Assembly: GCA_965365275.1 (NCBI GenBank)
Contig: CBDUBA010000031.1
Location: forward strand, 1-40,577
Length of the DNA: 40,577 nucleotides
Direction of reading: 5' to 3'
From: JAGTVG01 sp965365275
Lineage (GTDB): Bacteria; Bacteroidota; Bacteroidia; Cytophagales; Cyclobacteriaceae
A program made the position numbers and the translations under genes. Position 1 is the stretch's first letter; each line of letters starts with the position of its first letter. Positions 9,547 to 17,399 of this stretch are shown here, in pieces. The notes beneath the pieces are model-generated. The model was not told where the DNA came from. It saw only the letters and a list, made by a program, of their open reading frames with translations, and ran no database searches.

Positions 9547-10698
9547 TTATAATTTAATCCATTCAGCATTTTTCTCTCCTGATTCAATTACAGCATCGAT
9601 AAAACGCATTCCACGAACTCCGTCATGAACAGTTGGGAAATCGAGATATTCCGGAGCAGGCTCTACATCATCAAGTTTAGCTTGAACAACTTTGGCAAAA
9701 TTCCGATAGATATTACCGAAGGCTTCCAGATAGCCTTCCGGGTGACCAGATGGTGTGCGCGTGTGTGCCTGTGCCATATTACCCATATAGCCAGTACCGG
9801 TTCGATATACCTCCATAGGTTTATCAAGCCACTTAACGTACATGGTATTAGGATCATGCTGATGCCATTGTATCCCACCTTTTTCTCCATAAACTCTTAT
9901 ATTTACAGGATTTTCTTCACCTGCACTTACCTGACTCACATGTAAAACACCTTTTGCTCCATTATCAAATCGTATTAACACATTTGCGTCATCATCCAAT
10001 AGCCGGCCTTCAACAAATGTTGTAACATCAGCGCATAACTCAACAATCTTTAATCCAGTTATAGTTTCTGCCAGATTTTCTGCATGAGTTCCAATATCAC
10101 CAACCGATCCAGCCTTTCCTGATTGTTTAGGGTCTGTTCGCCAGGAAGCCTGTTGCTGACCTGTAGTTTCCAGCGGTGTTGAAAGCCATCCCTGGGGATA
10201 TTCAACCACCACTTTCCGGATTTTTCCAAATACCCCGGACTGGATCATTTCCCGTGCTTGTTTAATCATAGGGTAACCAGTGTAGGTATGCGTTAGCGCG
10301 AACACTAATCCTGATTTTTTAACCAGTTTCTCAAGAGCGAGGGCTTCTTCGTAGGAATACGTCATTGGTTTTTCACAAACAACATGAAATCCATTTTCCA
10401 GTGCTAATTTTGCGGGGTCATAATGCACATGGTTTGGAGTTACAATGCTTACAAAATCTATTCGCTCTCCGGCAGGAAGTTTACTTTCTTTTTCTATCAT
10501 TTCCTGGTATGTTCCGTAGGTACGATCCGGACTGAGAAACAAGTCCTGGCCTGAGAGAATGGCTATTTCAGGATTTACATCAAGGGCACCGGCTACAAAT
10601 TCAATCTGACCATCAATTCCGGCAGCCATTCGATGAACAGCCCCGATAAATGCACCTCTTCCTCCGCCAATCATACCCATTTTTATCTTTCTACTCAT
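9547..10698 (-). CDS. Cytosolic Gfo/Idh/MocA-family oxidoreductase
   Basis: This 383-aa NAD(P)-dependent oxidoreductase lacks a signal peptide, unlike the homologue at 3228-4556. It has the nucleotide-binding loop MGMIGGGRGAFIGA (7-20), the SIVTPNHVHY segment (84-93), and the EKP motif CEKPMTYS with Lys110. The middle AGSVGDIGTHAENLAE segment carries the typical Asp/His active-site pair. The C-terminal part with TPSGHPEGYLEAFGNIYRNF is common to Bacteroidota sugar or inositol dehydrogenases. It forms an operon with the downstream isomerase (9-bp gap). The product was probably selected to act on a monosaccharide or cyclitol generated from an external glycan; the specific substrate is unknown. 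Confidence 0.92.
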   Translation of the reverse strand: MSRKIKMGMIGGGRGAFIGAVHRMAAGIDGQIEFVAGALDVNPEIAILSGQDLFLSPDRTYGTYQEMIEKESKLPAGERIDFVSIVTPNHVHYDPAKLALENGFHVVCEKPMTYSYEEALALEKLVKKSGLVFALTHTYTGYPMIKQAREMIQSGVFGKIRKVVVEYPQGWLSTPLETTGQQQASWRTDPKQSGKAGSVGDIGTHAENLAETITGLKIVELCADVTTFVEGRLLDDDANVLIRFDNGAKGVLHVSQVSAGEENPVNIRVYGEKGGIQWHQHDPNTMYVKWLDKPMEVYRTGTGYMGNMAQAHTRTPSGHPEGYLEAFGNIYRNFAKVVQAKLDDVEPAPEYLDFPTVHDGVRGMRFIDAVIESGEKNAEWIKL

Positions 10699-10906
10699 AA
10701 GAATATTTTGGATTTAATTGTACATAAATTGTTAAGATTAAAAAGTTCCATCATGGTATGAAACAATAAAAAACACAATAAAACTATTGATTATCAATTA
10801 TAAGGATAATTAAGGAAATTTTTAAATAAATTCTGATTTATCCTGAAAGGTATTGGGTGGATGTTTTATTCCTTATCTTAAGCTAATGGATATCATTTGT
10901 GGTAAT

Positions 10907-13357
10907 CTACATCCTGGACTTCTTAAGTCGTGTCAGCATTAAATAGTCCAGGTAATAAAGAACCTTGAAGGATATACTGTTATCCTTGGGAGCATCGAAA
11001 GAATTTACAAAATTATTCGGATAATTGTAATCCACTATATCGTTATTGTTTAATGCACTGCTTTTCCAGACAATACTGAATTCACTGGCCGGAGAAAAGA
11101 TCCACCTGTATACCATATCAATATTGAAGGCATTATAATTTACGTCATGTGAAGAATTATAATCAGTTGGAGCCAGCCGACCATTTTCCTCCAATTTTAA
11201 AAACTCATCGTACTGGGCACTTGACCAGTAATGCCTCATCCTGAAATAGATGTCCATATCTTTAGTAAAAGAAAACTTCGTAGTAAATACGTTGGTAATT
11301 GTCCGGATATCACGAACACCAAAGTTAATTTCATTTTCATCAGAATAGACATATCCAACACTATTATTGCTGTTCCTTCCTGTTATACTGGTAGATAATG
11401 ATAACCTGTCATTTATCCTTAATCTTGGAGCCAGGCTGACTGACATAGAATTTCGTTGTTCTTCTGAAGTCAATGCATAATATGCCCATCCTGAAATCCT
11501 AAACCTTTTTCTGGAATCTGTGTACATTGATATCCCGGTGCTATGATATGTAGGATATAGGACAAAACGGCCGAATGTTCTTGTTTCGTCAAAATTCTTC
11601 CGCTCTACAGGAGAGAATTCATACCAAACCCTCGTAGTAAGGAAATTTGTAAAGGTCGCTCTGACAGAGGACTCAACATTTATACCAGTAAATACATTCG
11701 GATTATATAACCTGCTATAATTTACCTGTATTTCAGCATTAAAGTTGAGGAATCTGGAGAATGGATCATATTCAACATACTCAAAACTGACTGATGTACT
11801 GTGATCATTGGGAGATCTTATAAATCCCATATCGTTCGGATTGTAATTATCTGATTCCAATCTATGTCTCAGGCGGTATAAAAAATTACCACTGGTTTTA
11901 CCGAGCCAGAAATTTGTATTGAAACCTGTATCATCTCCCTCTTCAAGAAAACCATACCGGTGTGAAAGAACCGCTGTCCCTCCTATCGCATAGGTATTGG
12001 TTTTATCAGCCACCTTGAAATTAGCTGCCGAAACATTTGCGTCATAATAAATACCTCCACGCGTAACATTTGTGTTTGTAAAATTGACGAATGAATTGTT
12101 CTTTAAGGATTGATCTAGTACAATGACATTGTAATTTATTAATGGGGCTGTTTGAATTTCCCTTTCAACTCCGCTGGAATCTTTTACTGTTGCATAGGTT
12201 TGGTTGGTAATCGCATTGAGAAAACCAATTCCCAGACCCGATCGTGTTCTACCCGTGATCTTTGTGGCGTTAATAATTCGGGATTCTATTGGATTTCGAA
12301 CAATTTCTTCACCATCTCTTAACCTATCCTCAACATCGTTAAATCCAATAGGTCGTCCACCAATCCTTCTAGAATAAAAGATACCTGCTTTATCAAACAA
12401 TTCTGTACCTTCTGTGAAGAACTGTCTACGCTCTTCATTATACACTTCATAAGGTCCGAGATTTAAAACATTATTATCTGAAATAACCTGACCGAAATCC
12501 GGAATCAGCATCATATTCAGTGTAAAAGCATCATTGATCCCATATTGAATATCAAGACCTCCCCTGACGTTAGTAAATGTACGGGATAAATTAGCATCAG
12601 GATTGCTGTGTCGATTTATGTAGGTAGAAACATATGGAGTTATGGACAGCCTGAGTGGAGTTTTAATTTTTTTGATGCCGCTCATATTTCCAAACTGGTT
12701 CACAAAACCACTTACCTTTGGATTGATCTCATCCCAATATACAGATTCATTATCCCTTTGTATTATCCTTCTAAAATTTGTTCCCCATTGCTGGACCTCT
12801 GTATCGGGGAAGCGTATAACAGACAAGGGTATCTCTATTTCTACAAACCATCCTTCGTCGGTAATGCTGACATCACTATACCATCCGACATCCCAATTCC
12901 TGTCAAAACTACCTGGGCTGATCCTGGCATCACTTTGAACCCCTGCCGCTGAAACAGAAAATTCGTATGCATTAAGATCATCATTATAAGTATCAAAATA
13001 CACCGAAAAACGGTCAGAATTGCCTCCTTGGTCCCTTGAGGTCAGCTCAGTCAGGATACCATCCGGCCTGTCATCATATAACCATGCGCCGATGTATATG
13101 TATGCATCGTTATACAATACAGCAACTTCAGTTCGTTGAGATGGCTGTCCGCCAGGTTCCGGACTTCTTTGAATAAAGTCAGTTGCTTTGTCTGCAATAG
13201 ACCAGTATGATTCATCCAATATTCCATCTACCTTGATTTGTTTGTCAATACGAATTGCATTCAAACTCTTTTGAGAAAATACAGAGTTTGTCAGTTGAAC
13301 AAAGAATAAAAAAATAATTACAAATCTCAAGTTTATAAATACACTAGTAATTTTCAA
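10907..13357 (-). CDS. CBM9-like / DUF5916 outer-membrane protein (second copy)
   Basis: This 816-aa protein starts with a signal peptide (MKITSVFINLRFVIIFLFFV, cleavage near VFSQ). The CBM9-like sandwich (about 33-220) shows IKVDGILDESYWSIAD, TEVAVLYNDAYIYIGAWLYD, and WFVEIEIPLSVIRFPD. The DUF5916 barrel-like region then runs to the end; it includes the conserved ERRQFFTEGTELF and FYSRRIGG strings also seen as EKRDFFLDGANYF and YFSRRIGL in the first copy. Unlike that copy, it ends LMLTRLKKSRM, without the usual terminal aromatic residue. The two proteins are clearly homologous over their whole length but strongly diverged, so this is an old duplication or independent acquisition. It is monocistronic, divergent from the XylF-like gene. 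Confidence 0.85.
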   Translation of the reverse strand: MKITSVFINLRFVIIFLFFVQLTNSVFSQKSLNAIRIDKQIKVDGILDESYWSIADKATDFIQRSPEPGGQPSQRTEVAVLYNDAYIYIGAWLYDDRPDGILTELTSRDQGGNSDRFSVYFDTYNDDLNAYEFSVSAAGVQSDARISPGSFDRNWDVGWYSDVSITDEGWFVEIEIPLSVIRFPDTEVQQWGTNFRRIIQRDNESVYWDEINPKVSGFVNQFGNMSGIKKIKTPLRLSITPYVSTYINRHSNPDANLSRTFTNVRGGLDIQYGINDAFTLNMMLIPDFGQVISDNNVLNLGPYEVYNEERRQFFTEGTELFDKAGIFYSRRIGGRPIGFNDVEDRLRDGEEIVRNPIESRIINATKITGRTRSGLGIGFLNAITNQTYATVKDSSGVEREIQTAPLINYNVIVLDQSLKNNSFVNFTNTNVTRGGIYYDANVSAANFKVADKTNTYAIGGTAVLSHRYGFLEEGDDTGFNTNFWLGKTSGNFLYRLRHRLESDNYNPNDMGFIRSPNDHSTSVSFEYVEYDPFSRFLNFNAEIQVNYSRLYNPNVFTGINVESSVRATFTNFLTTRVWYEFSPVERKNFDETRTFGRFVLYPTYHSTGISMYTDSRKRFRISGWAYYALTSEEQRNSMSVSLAPRLRINDRLSLSTSITGRNSNNSVGYVYSDENEINFGVRDIRTITNVFTTKFSFTKDMDIYFRMRHYWSSAQYDEFLKLEENGRLAPTDYNSSHDVNYNAFNIDMVYRWIFSPASEFSIVWKSSALNNNDIVDYNYPNNFVNSFDAPKDNSISFKVLYYLDYLMLTRLKKSRM

Positions 13358-13586
13358 TAAGTGTAATTAGTACAATTATAATAATTTTCAATCGCATAAC
13401 GAAGAAAAATCATCTTTATTTTGCTTTGAAGGCCATTTTTCGCAAATTTTTACCTGTATATTAAAGTTTAACGATATTCGGATCACCATAAGCATAATAA
13501 AGATATTCTGACCTTTGAATGTTATTAAAAAATTCATATATTATAATTTCTAAGAATAGCAGGTATTGGTGAAGGGATTTTTTAAC

Positions 13587-13621
13587 GATTTCAAAATATT
13601 AATACCATGATTTCAAAATAT
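13587..13621. repeat. 13-bp direct repeat across a start codon
   Basis: GATTTCAAAATAT occurs at 13587-13599 and again at 13609-13621, a 22-bp period. The second copy begins two bases into the ATG of the XylF-like gene. It may be a recent small tandem duplication or a paired protein or RNA recognition site. Confidence 0.8.
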
Positions 13622-14608
13622 ATAAAACTCATATTATTTATAATTCCATTGGCTTTCCTGTTACAGGATTGCCAGCATGGAAAGGTGAAAGTGGGCTTTT
13701 TGCTTGATGACTTTTCATCCGAAAGATGGTACCGTGACCGTGATTTATTCATTGAAAAAACTGAAGAACTGGGTGGTAAAATCATGGTGGATTCAGCCAT
13801 GGGAGACATCAAAAAACAATTTGAGCAGGCTAAAGTAATGTTAGATAAAGGGGTTGATGTTCTTGTTGTGGTTCCTGCAAACAGTGAAGCTGCTGCGGCT
13901 ATTGTTAAACTTGCCCACAGATACGAAGTACCCGTGATTTCATATGACAGATTAATTAAAAACTGCGATCTTGATTATTATGTTTCTTTTGAAAATACCA
14001 GAGTTGGTGAATTAATGTCTGATTATTTAAGCAAGCGATGCCCTGTGGGAAATTATGCAGTAATTTGTGGGCCAGATTCAGATAATAATTCAAGAATGCT
14101 TAAACTGGGCCAAACTCAGTTTATACAACCCTTCATAGAAAAGGGCGACATTAAACTGGTCTTTGAAGAATGTGTTAATGAATGGAGTTCAGAAGAGGGT
14201 TACCGGTTAATGAAAAAATGTTTGGCTGCAAATGAAAAAATAGACGCAGTACTATGCGGAAACGATGCGCTTGCACAGGGTGCCATAGAAGCGCTAAAGG
14301 AGAAAGACCTGGCAGGGAAAGTCCTGGTTTCCGGGCAGGATGCTGAAACGGTGGCAATTCAGAACATTATGGCTGGATATCAGACCATGACTGTGTATAA
14401 ACCTATCGAGGCCATTGCCATTAGTGCAGCAAATCTTGCGATAAAAGTTGGAAAAGGAGAACCAATAACTGAAGCCATTCATACAACCAATAACGGCCAG
14501 AAAATGGTTCAATCCATACTTCTCGAAGCAATGGTTGTAAACAGGGATAACATTAATATGACAGTAATTGCTGAAGGATATCTTAAAGAACATAATCTGA
14601 ACCAATAA
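13607..14608 (+). CDS. XylF-like sugar-binding lipoprotein
   Basis: This 333-aa periplasmic binding protein of the LacI/RbsB fold closely follows the D-xylose-binding protein XylF: VKVGFLLDDFSSERWYRDRD (27-46), GVDVLVVVPANSEAAAAIV, ISYDRLIKNCDLDYYVSFEN, GNDALAQGAIEAL, VSGQDAETVAIQNI and MTVYKPIEA. The N-terminus is a basic/hydrophobic stretch ending LLQDC at Cys22; Asp at -1 is unusual for a lipobox, so lipidation is likely but not certain. No ABC permease or ATPase gene lies nearby, which leaves it as an orphan: it might feed a distant transporter, or act as a sensor input. The start codon lies in the second copy of a 13-bp direct repeat. A good terminator follows the gene. Confidence 0.9.
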   Translation: MISKYIKLILFIIPLAFLLQDCQHGKVKVGFLLDDFSSERWYRDRDLFIEKTEELGGKIMVDSAMGDIKKQFEQAKVMLDKGVDVLVVVPANSEAAAAIVKLAHRYEVPVISYDRLIKNCDLDYYVSFENTRVGELMSDYLSKRCPVGNYAVICGPDSDNNSRMLKLGQTQFIQPFIEKGDIKLVFEECVNEWSSEEGYRLMKKCLAANEKIDAVLCGNDALAQGAIEALKEKDLAGKVLVSGQDAETVAIQNIMAGYQTMTVYKPIEAIAISAANLAIKVGKGEPITEAIHTTNNGQKMVQSILLEAMVVNRDNINMTVIAEGYLKEHNLNQ

Positions 14609-14636
14609 GTAATTGTTTTATTTTAGTTAATAACTG

Positions 14637-14673
14637 AAAAGGGCGGTATAATTTATATTATATGGCCCTTTTT
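14637..14673 (+). terminator. Intrinsic terminator after XylF-like gene
   Basis: AAAAGGGC (14637-14644) pairs with GCCCTTTT (14665-14672), leaving an AT-rich loop of about 20 nt and a T-run to 14673. It lies 28 bp after the stop at 14608. The flanking A and T tracts would let it also work, more weakly, on the other strand. Confidence 0.75.
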
Positions 14674-14730
14674 GTTATATTTTGCTCAATTGCATGAGTT
14701 TGCATTCAAGACTAGAAAATAAAAATAAAA

Positions 14731-15186
14731 ATGTATCCATCAAAAGTGATTTTCGAACAGGTTAAATTAATTGATAATGATGTATCTGGTGATTTAATTC
14801 AAAGCTGTTTTAATGAAGTTTATAGCCCACGCCATTCACTGGAAGAACTTGTTGCTGAACTTGAGTCCAGGATTCAGTCAGAAATAAATTCAGATCCTCA
14901 GCATTACCTGATGACAGATTCATTATATGGAATTAAACCCCAGAAAGTTTTGCTTAGAATAGAAGATATAGAGAATTATACGCTTGCTTCAGTAATCTCT
15001 TCAAAAGGAAAATGTTTGGATATTAATGCAAAAATTGAATATGAGGAGGTTCACCTGGTGGGTTATATGGATAATAAATATATGATAGCTAATACTGACA
15101 TCAACCTTTGGAGTGATTACGCAGAAATTATTTATATACCTAATGATGCAGGATTGACGATTAAGAAGATTCAATTACTGGAATAA
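14731..15186 (+). CDS. Hypothetical 151-aa cytosolic protein
   Basis: I do not recognise this protein. It is acidic, has no signal peptide or membrane helix, and appears to be mixed alpha/beta: an amphipathic helix around HSLEELVAELESRIQSEI (35-52), then beta strands through VLLRIEDIENYTLASVISS and YEEVHLVGYMDNKYMIANTD. There are no Cys pairs or catalytic-looking motifs. Codon use and base composition match its neighbours. It has its own transcription unit: a terminator precedes it, and its downstream flank carries a hairpin that would terminate transcription only on the opposite strand. A plus-strand terminator appears only at 15573-15618, so the mRNA may have a 3' UTR of about 400 nt. Confidence 0.65.
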   Translation: MYPSKVIFEQVKLIDNDVSGDLIQSCFNEVYSPRHSLEELVAELESRIQSEINSDPQHYLMTDSLYGIKPQKVLLRIEDIENYTLASVISSKGKCLDINAKIEYEEVHLVGYMDNKYMIANTDINLWSDYAEIIYIPNDAGLTIKKIQLLE

Positions 15187-15218
15187 AAAAAGTAAATCCC
15201 GCCGGCGGCGGGATTTAC
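15185..15218 (-). terminator. Strong minus-strand intrinsic terminator
   Basis: The arms GTAAATCCCGCC (15192-15203) and GGCGGGATTTAC (15207-15218) pair perfectly over 12 bp with a 3-nt loop. The T-run is at 15191-15185 when read on the minus strand. On the plus strand the hairpin is followed by CAACCAAGC, so it would not terminate the preceding 151-aa gene efficiently. Confidence 0.85.
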
Positions 15219-15350
15219 AACCAAGCACTACCCTTTTTGGTTGAATGGTTTTGATGTGGTGTTATCAAAACCGGTCTGATCGCCCAGCGTAGCTTTTGTT
15301 CAACCTCTTCAAAGAGAGCAATTATTTCACAAACAAAATAATCAGATTAT
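15185..15350 (-). ncRNA. Candidate structured small RNA with intrinsic terminator
   Basis: On the minus strand a TAACTTTG box (15362-15355) matches the Bacteroidota -7 consensus TAnnTTTG; no clear -33 TTG lies upstream of it. The predicted transcript of about 165 nt would contain the hairpin AATAATC/ATTATT, a small CTCT/AGAG hairpin, and an outer stem GGTTGAA/TTCAACC enclosing a 9-bp hairpin GGTTTTGAT/ATCAAAACC. It ends in a 12-bp GC-rich hairpin (15218-15192, loop 3) followed by seven T residues. No minus-strand gene lies upstream until 20924, so the terminator must serve a local transcript. There is no ORF of note. Family unknown; it does not match 6S, tmRNA, SRP or RNase P RNA as I know them. 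Confidence 0.55.
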
Positions 15351-15492
15351 TCTTCAAAGTTACCGATGTAATATTTGTTGCTTATTTTAATTTTTGCCGG
15401 GTAAAAAATGAAGTTTATAAACTATTTTTCAAAGCCAGCGTAATATAAATTAGATGGAGTTTTATTTGTTGGATTTATTAGTTCTTTTATGA

Positions 15493-15618
15493 CAGTGATC
15501 TCATCACTGCCTAATTACTAGCATTTTTGCAGTAAGTGCCAAAAATGGCTTAATGATTGCCAAAATGGTATTAGTCCCGCTTCATGCTCCCCGAAAGCAA
15601 AAAAGCGGGATTTTTATT
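15493..15618 (+). ncRNA. Plus-strand hairpin cluster, possible small RNA or structured 3' UTR
   Basis: Read on the plus strand, CAGTGAT/ATCACTG (about 15493-15509, loop 3) is followed by GCCA/TGGC (about 15538-15549), a second CCAAAATGG copy (about 15560-15568), and then the terminator. This order of hairpins before an intrinsic terminator is typical of small RNAs or structured UTRs. No matching promoter box was found, so it could equally be the distal 3' UTR of the 151-aa gene. Confidence 0.35.
15573..15618 (+). terminator. Plus-strand intrinsic terminator
   Basis: TCCCGCTT (15575-15582) pairs with AAGCGGGA (15603-15610); the stem can be extended to 10 bp with one G-T pair. A GCT/AGC pair lies in the loop. 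TTTTTATT follows at 15611-15618. There is no T-run on the minus strand. Confidence 0.8.
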
Positions 15619-15713
15619 GATGTTTGATTTTGAAGAAATTTTAACAAAAAAATTCTCATTTTTTTTAAATTATTTAGAATATTTAGGCCCATTAAGTGGT
15701 TAATTAGAGAAAT

Positions 15714-16646
15714 ATGACATACAACCCTCCGTGGTACTTATTCAACCGACACATTGAAACCATCTATCCGGCTTTATTTAGAAAAGTTAAAAACGGCCCG
15801 AGTGCTTCCGAAAGGATATTAACAAAAGATAATGACTTTATTGATTTGGATTTTTATAATGTTCGGTCAGAAAAGACCGTAATTCTTAGTCATGGTTTAG
15901 AGGGTAATAGTAAAAAACCATATATGATCGGGATGATAAATATATTGGTAAATGCTGGGTTCAATTGCGTAGCCTGGAACTTCAGGGGATGTTCAGGGAT
16001 CCACAACAGGCATCCATATTCCTACCACAGCGGCGCAACTCATGATCTCGAGTACATAATAGACAATACTGAAGCCAAATTTCCTCAGTCTAAAATTTAT
16101 TTGGTGGGATTCAGTCTTGGGGGAAATTTAATTTTAAAATATCTGGGAGAAAATTCTGCCAATTCAAGAATTGAAAAAGCTATAGCAGTTTCCGTGCCAC
16201 TAGACTTACATCAAAGTTGCCTGGAAATATCAAAGAAATCAAACTGGATTTATACGAGAAGGTTCTTAAGGACACTAAAAAGAAAGATCTCTGATAAGGC
16301 AACACTTTTCCCTCACAAAATCAATGTATCAGATATAAAAGACATTACAAATCTATTGGAATTTGATGATCGTTATACCGCTCCCCTTCACGGGTTTAAA
16401 AATGCCATTGATTATTATACTCAATGTAGTTCAATAAATTTTTTGGACAGAATCTCAATCCCTACTTTGATAATCAATGCCAGGAACGATCCGTTTTTAT
16501 CTCGGGAGTGTTATCCCGAAAATATTAATACTGGTCTTATAAAATATGATTATCCTAGTTTTGGGGGACATCTTGGATTTAAGATGTCCGGATATAAAAA
16601 TAAATACTATCATGAAATAAAATCATTGGAATTCCTTTCCAAGTAA
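15714..16646 (+). CDS. YheT-like alpha/beta hydrolase
   Basis: This 310-aa protein belongs to the COG0429 (YheT/ABHD1-3) branch of alpha/beta hydrolases. The N-terminal PPWYLFNRHIETIYPALFR is a hallmark of the group. A catalytic triad is visible: nucleophile Ser134 in GFSLGGN, Asp259 in NARNDPF, and His286 in FGGHLGF. The oxyanion region is HGLEGNSKKPY (60-70), and NFRGCSG (89-95) is the family's conserved loop. Relatives are carboxylesterases of unknown physiological substrate, thought to act on lipids or short acyl esters. It is cytosolic with no signal peptide. The next gene starts 48 bp downstream on the same strand, so the two may be co-transcribed. Confidence 0.92.
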   Translation: MTYNPPWYLFNRHIETIYPALFRKVKNGPSASERILTKDNDFIDLDFYNVRSEKTVILSHGLEGNSKKPYMIGMINILVNAGFNCVAWNFRGCSGIHNRHPYSYHSGATHDLEYIIDNTEAKFPQSKIYLVGFSLGGNLILKYLGENSANSRIEKAIAVSVPLDLHQSCLEISKKSNWIYTRRFLRTLKRKISDKATLFPHKINVSDIKDITNLLEFDDRYTAPLHGFKNAIDYYTQCSSINFLDRISIPTLIINARNDPFLSRECYPENINTGLIKYDYPSFGGHLGFKMSGYKNKYYHEIKSLEFLSK

Positions 16647-16694
16647 AATAAAAATGCGTTTTCTTAGTTTTAAAAATAGTCTATAGTTGTTATT

Positions 16695-17399
16695 ATGTGT
16701 GATAGATATACAATTACTGTCTTACCCTCTGATTTGGAATTGTGGTTAAATGTAAAATCACCATATAGTTACAAACCCAGATATAATGCAGCCCCATCTC
16801 AACTTCTTCCAATCATTACTGATAGTAATCCCCGTGAGATTATAATGGCACGATGGGGTTTTTTGCCAAGTAAAAGTTCAGATACTGGTATTAGCTCTAA
16901 ACTTTATAATAAACCCCTTGATGTAATCAAATCCAGTACTGTTTGGAAAAAGTCATTGCATTCAAAACGATGCCTTATTTTGGCAGATGCATTTTATGTA
17001 TGGAAGACCGTAGGCAAAGACAAGAAAATCCCATATAGAGTTTTACCTAAACAAAAAAAACTTATCTGTTTTGCAGGTCTGTGGGATGAACTTACTGATC
17101 ACAATAACAATACTAAGGTAATATCTTTTATGATGATTACCCGATCAGCCTATAAGCCAGTAAATGAAATAAGTGGAAGCATGCCGGTAATCATAGAGCC
17201 AGGTAAAGAAATGAAATGGCTGCAGGGAATAAAATTGAGTGATGATAAACTTATGGATATGATGGAAATTGAAGACTGGGCACTTTTGGAACATCATCCA
17301 GTCTCTCCTGTTGTCGAGGACATAAAAATTGATAAACCAGATTTAATTAAACCTGTACCACCTTCAGACCAGTATGGCAACTATACACTATTTGATTGA
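16695..17399 (+). CDS. SRAP (YedK/HMCES)-family protein with altered active site
   Basis: This 234-aa protein follows the SOS-response-associated peptidase fold: MCDRYTI (catalytic-type Cys2), PRYNAAPSQ, MARWGFLPS, CLILADAFYVWK, CFAGLWDE, and the terminal HHPVSPVVEDI. Known members (E. coli YedK, human HMCES) crosslink through Cys2 to abasic sites in single-stranded DNA, aided by Asn75, Glu105 and His160. Here Cys2 and the Asn (N72) are present, but the Glu of the FYEWK motif is Val102, and the His before RMP is Ser160 in ISGSMPV. Arg77 of YedK aligns with Pro74. It may still bind or crosslink DNA but is unlikely to reverse the link in the usual way. The next gene overlaps its stop by 4 nt. 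Confidence 0.88.
   Translation: MCDRYTITVLPSDLELWLNVKSPYSYKPRYNAAPSQLLPIITDSNPREIIMARWGFLPSKSSDTGISSKLYNKPLDVIKSSTVWKKSLHSKRCLILADAFYVWKTVGKDKKIPYRVLPKQKKLICFAGLWDELTDHNNNTKVISFMMITRSAYKPVNEISGSMPVIIEPGKEMKWLQGIKLSDDKLMDMMEIEDWALLEHHPVSPVVEDIKIDKPDLIKPVPPSDQYGNYTLFD

Larger units (their letters stand above)
15187..15713. other. 527-bp gene-free region with several RNA-like structures
   Basis: This is the longest gene-free stretch in the window. It holds the minus-strand small RNA candidate on its left, and on its right a plus-strand group of hairpins ending in an intrinsic terminator (15573-15618). Only tiny reading frames exist (11-12 codons at about 15409 and 15454), which I do not support as genes. 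The last ~95 bp are very AT-rich and should include the promoter of the hydrolase gene at 15714. Confidence 0.7.

Noticed and set aside
9625..9945. Plus-strand frame of 106 codons opposite the Gfo/Idh/MocA gene
   Set aside because: It is a shadow of a well-supported gene, with low-complexity Ile/Phe-rich composition typical of antisense frames.
15409..15492. Tiny frames (11 and 12 codons) in the gene-free region
   Set aside because: They are too short, have no ribosome site, and overlap possible RNA structures.
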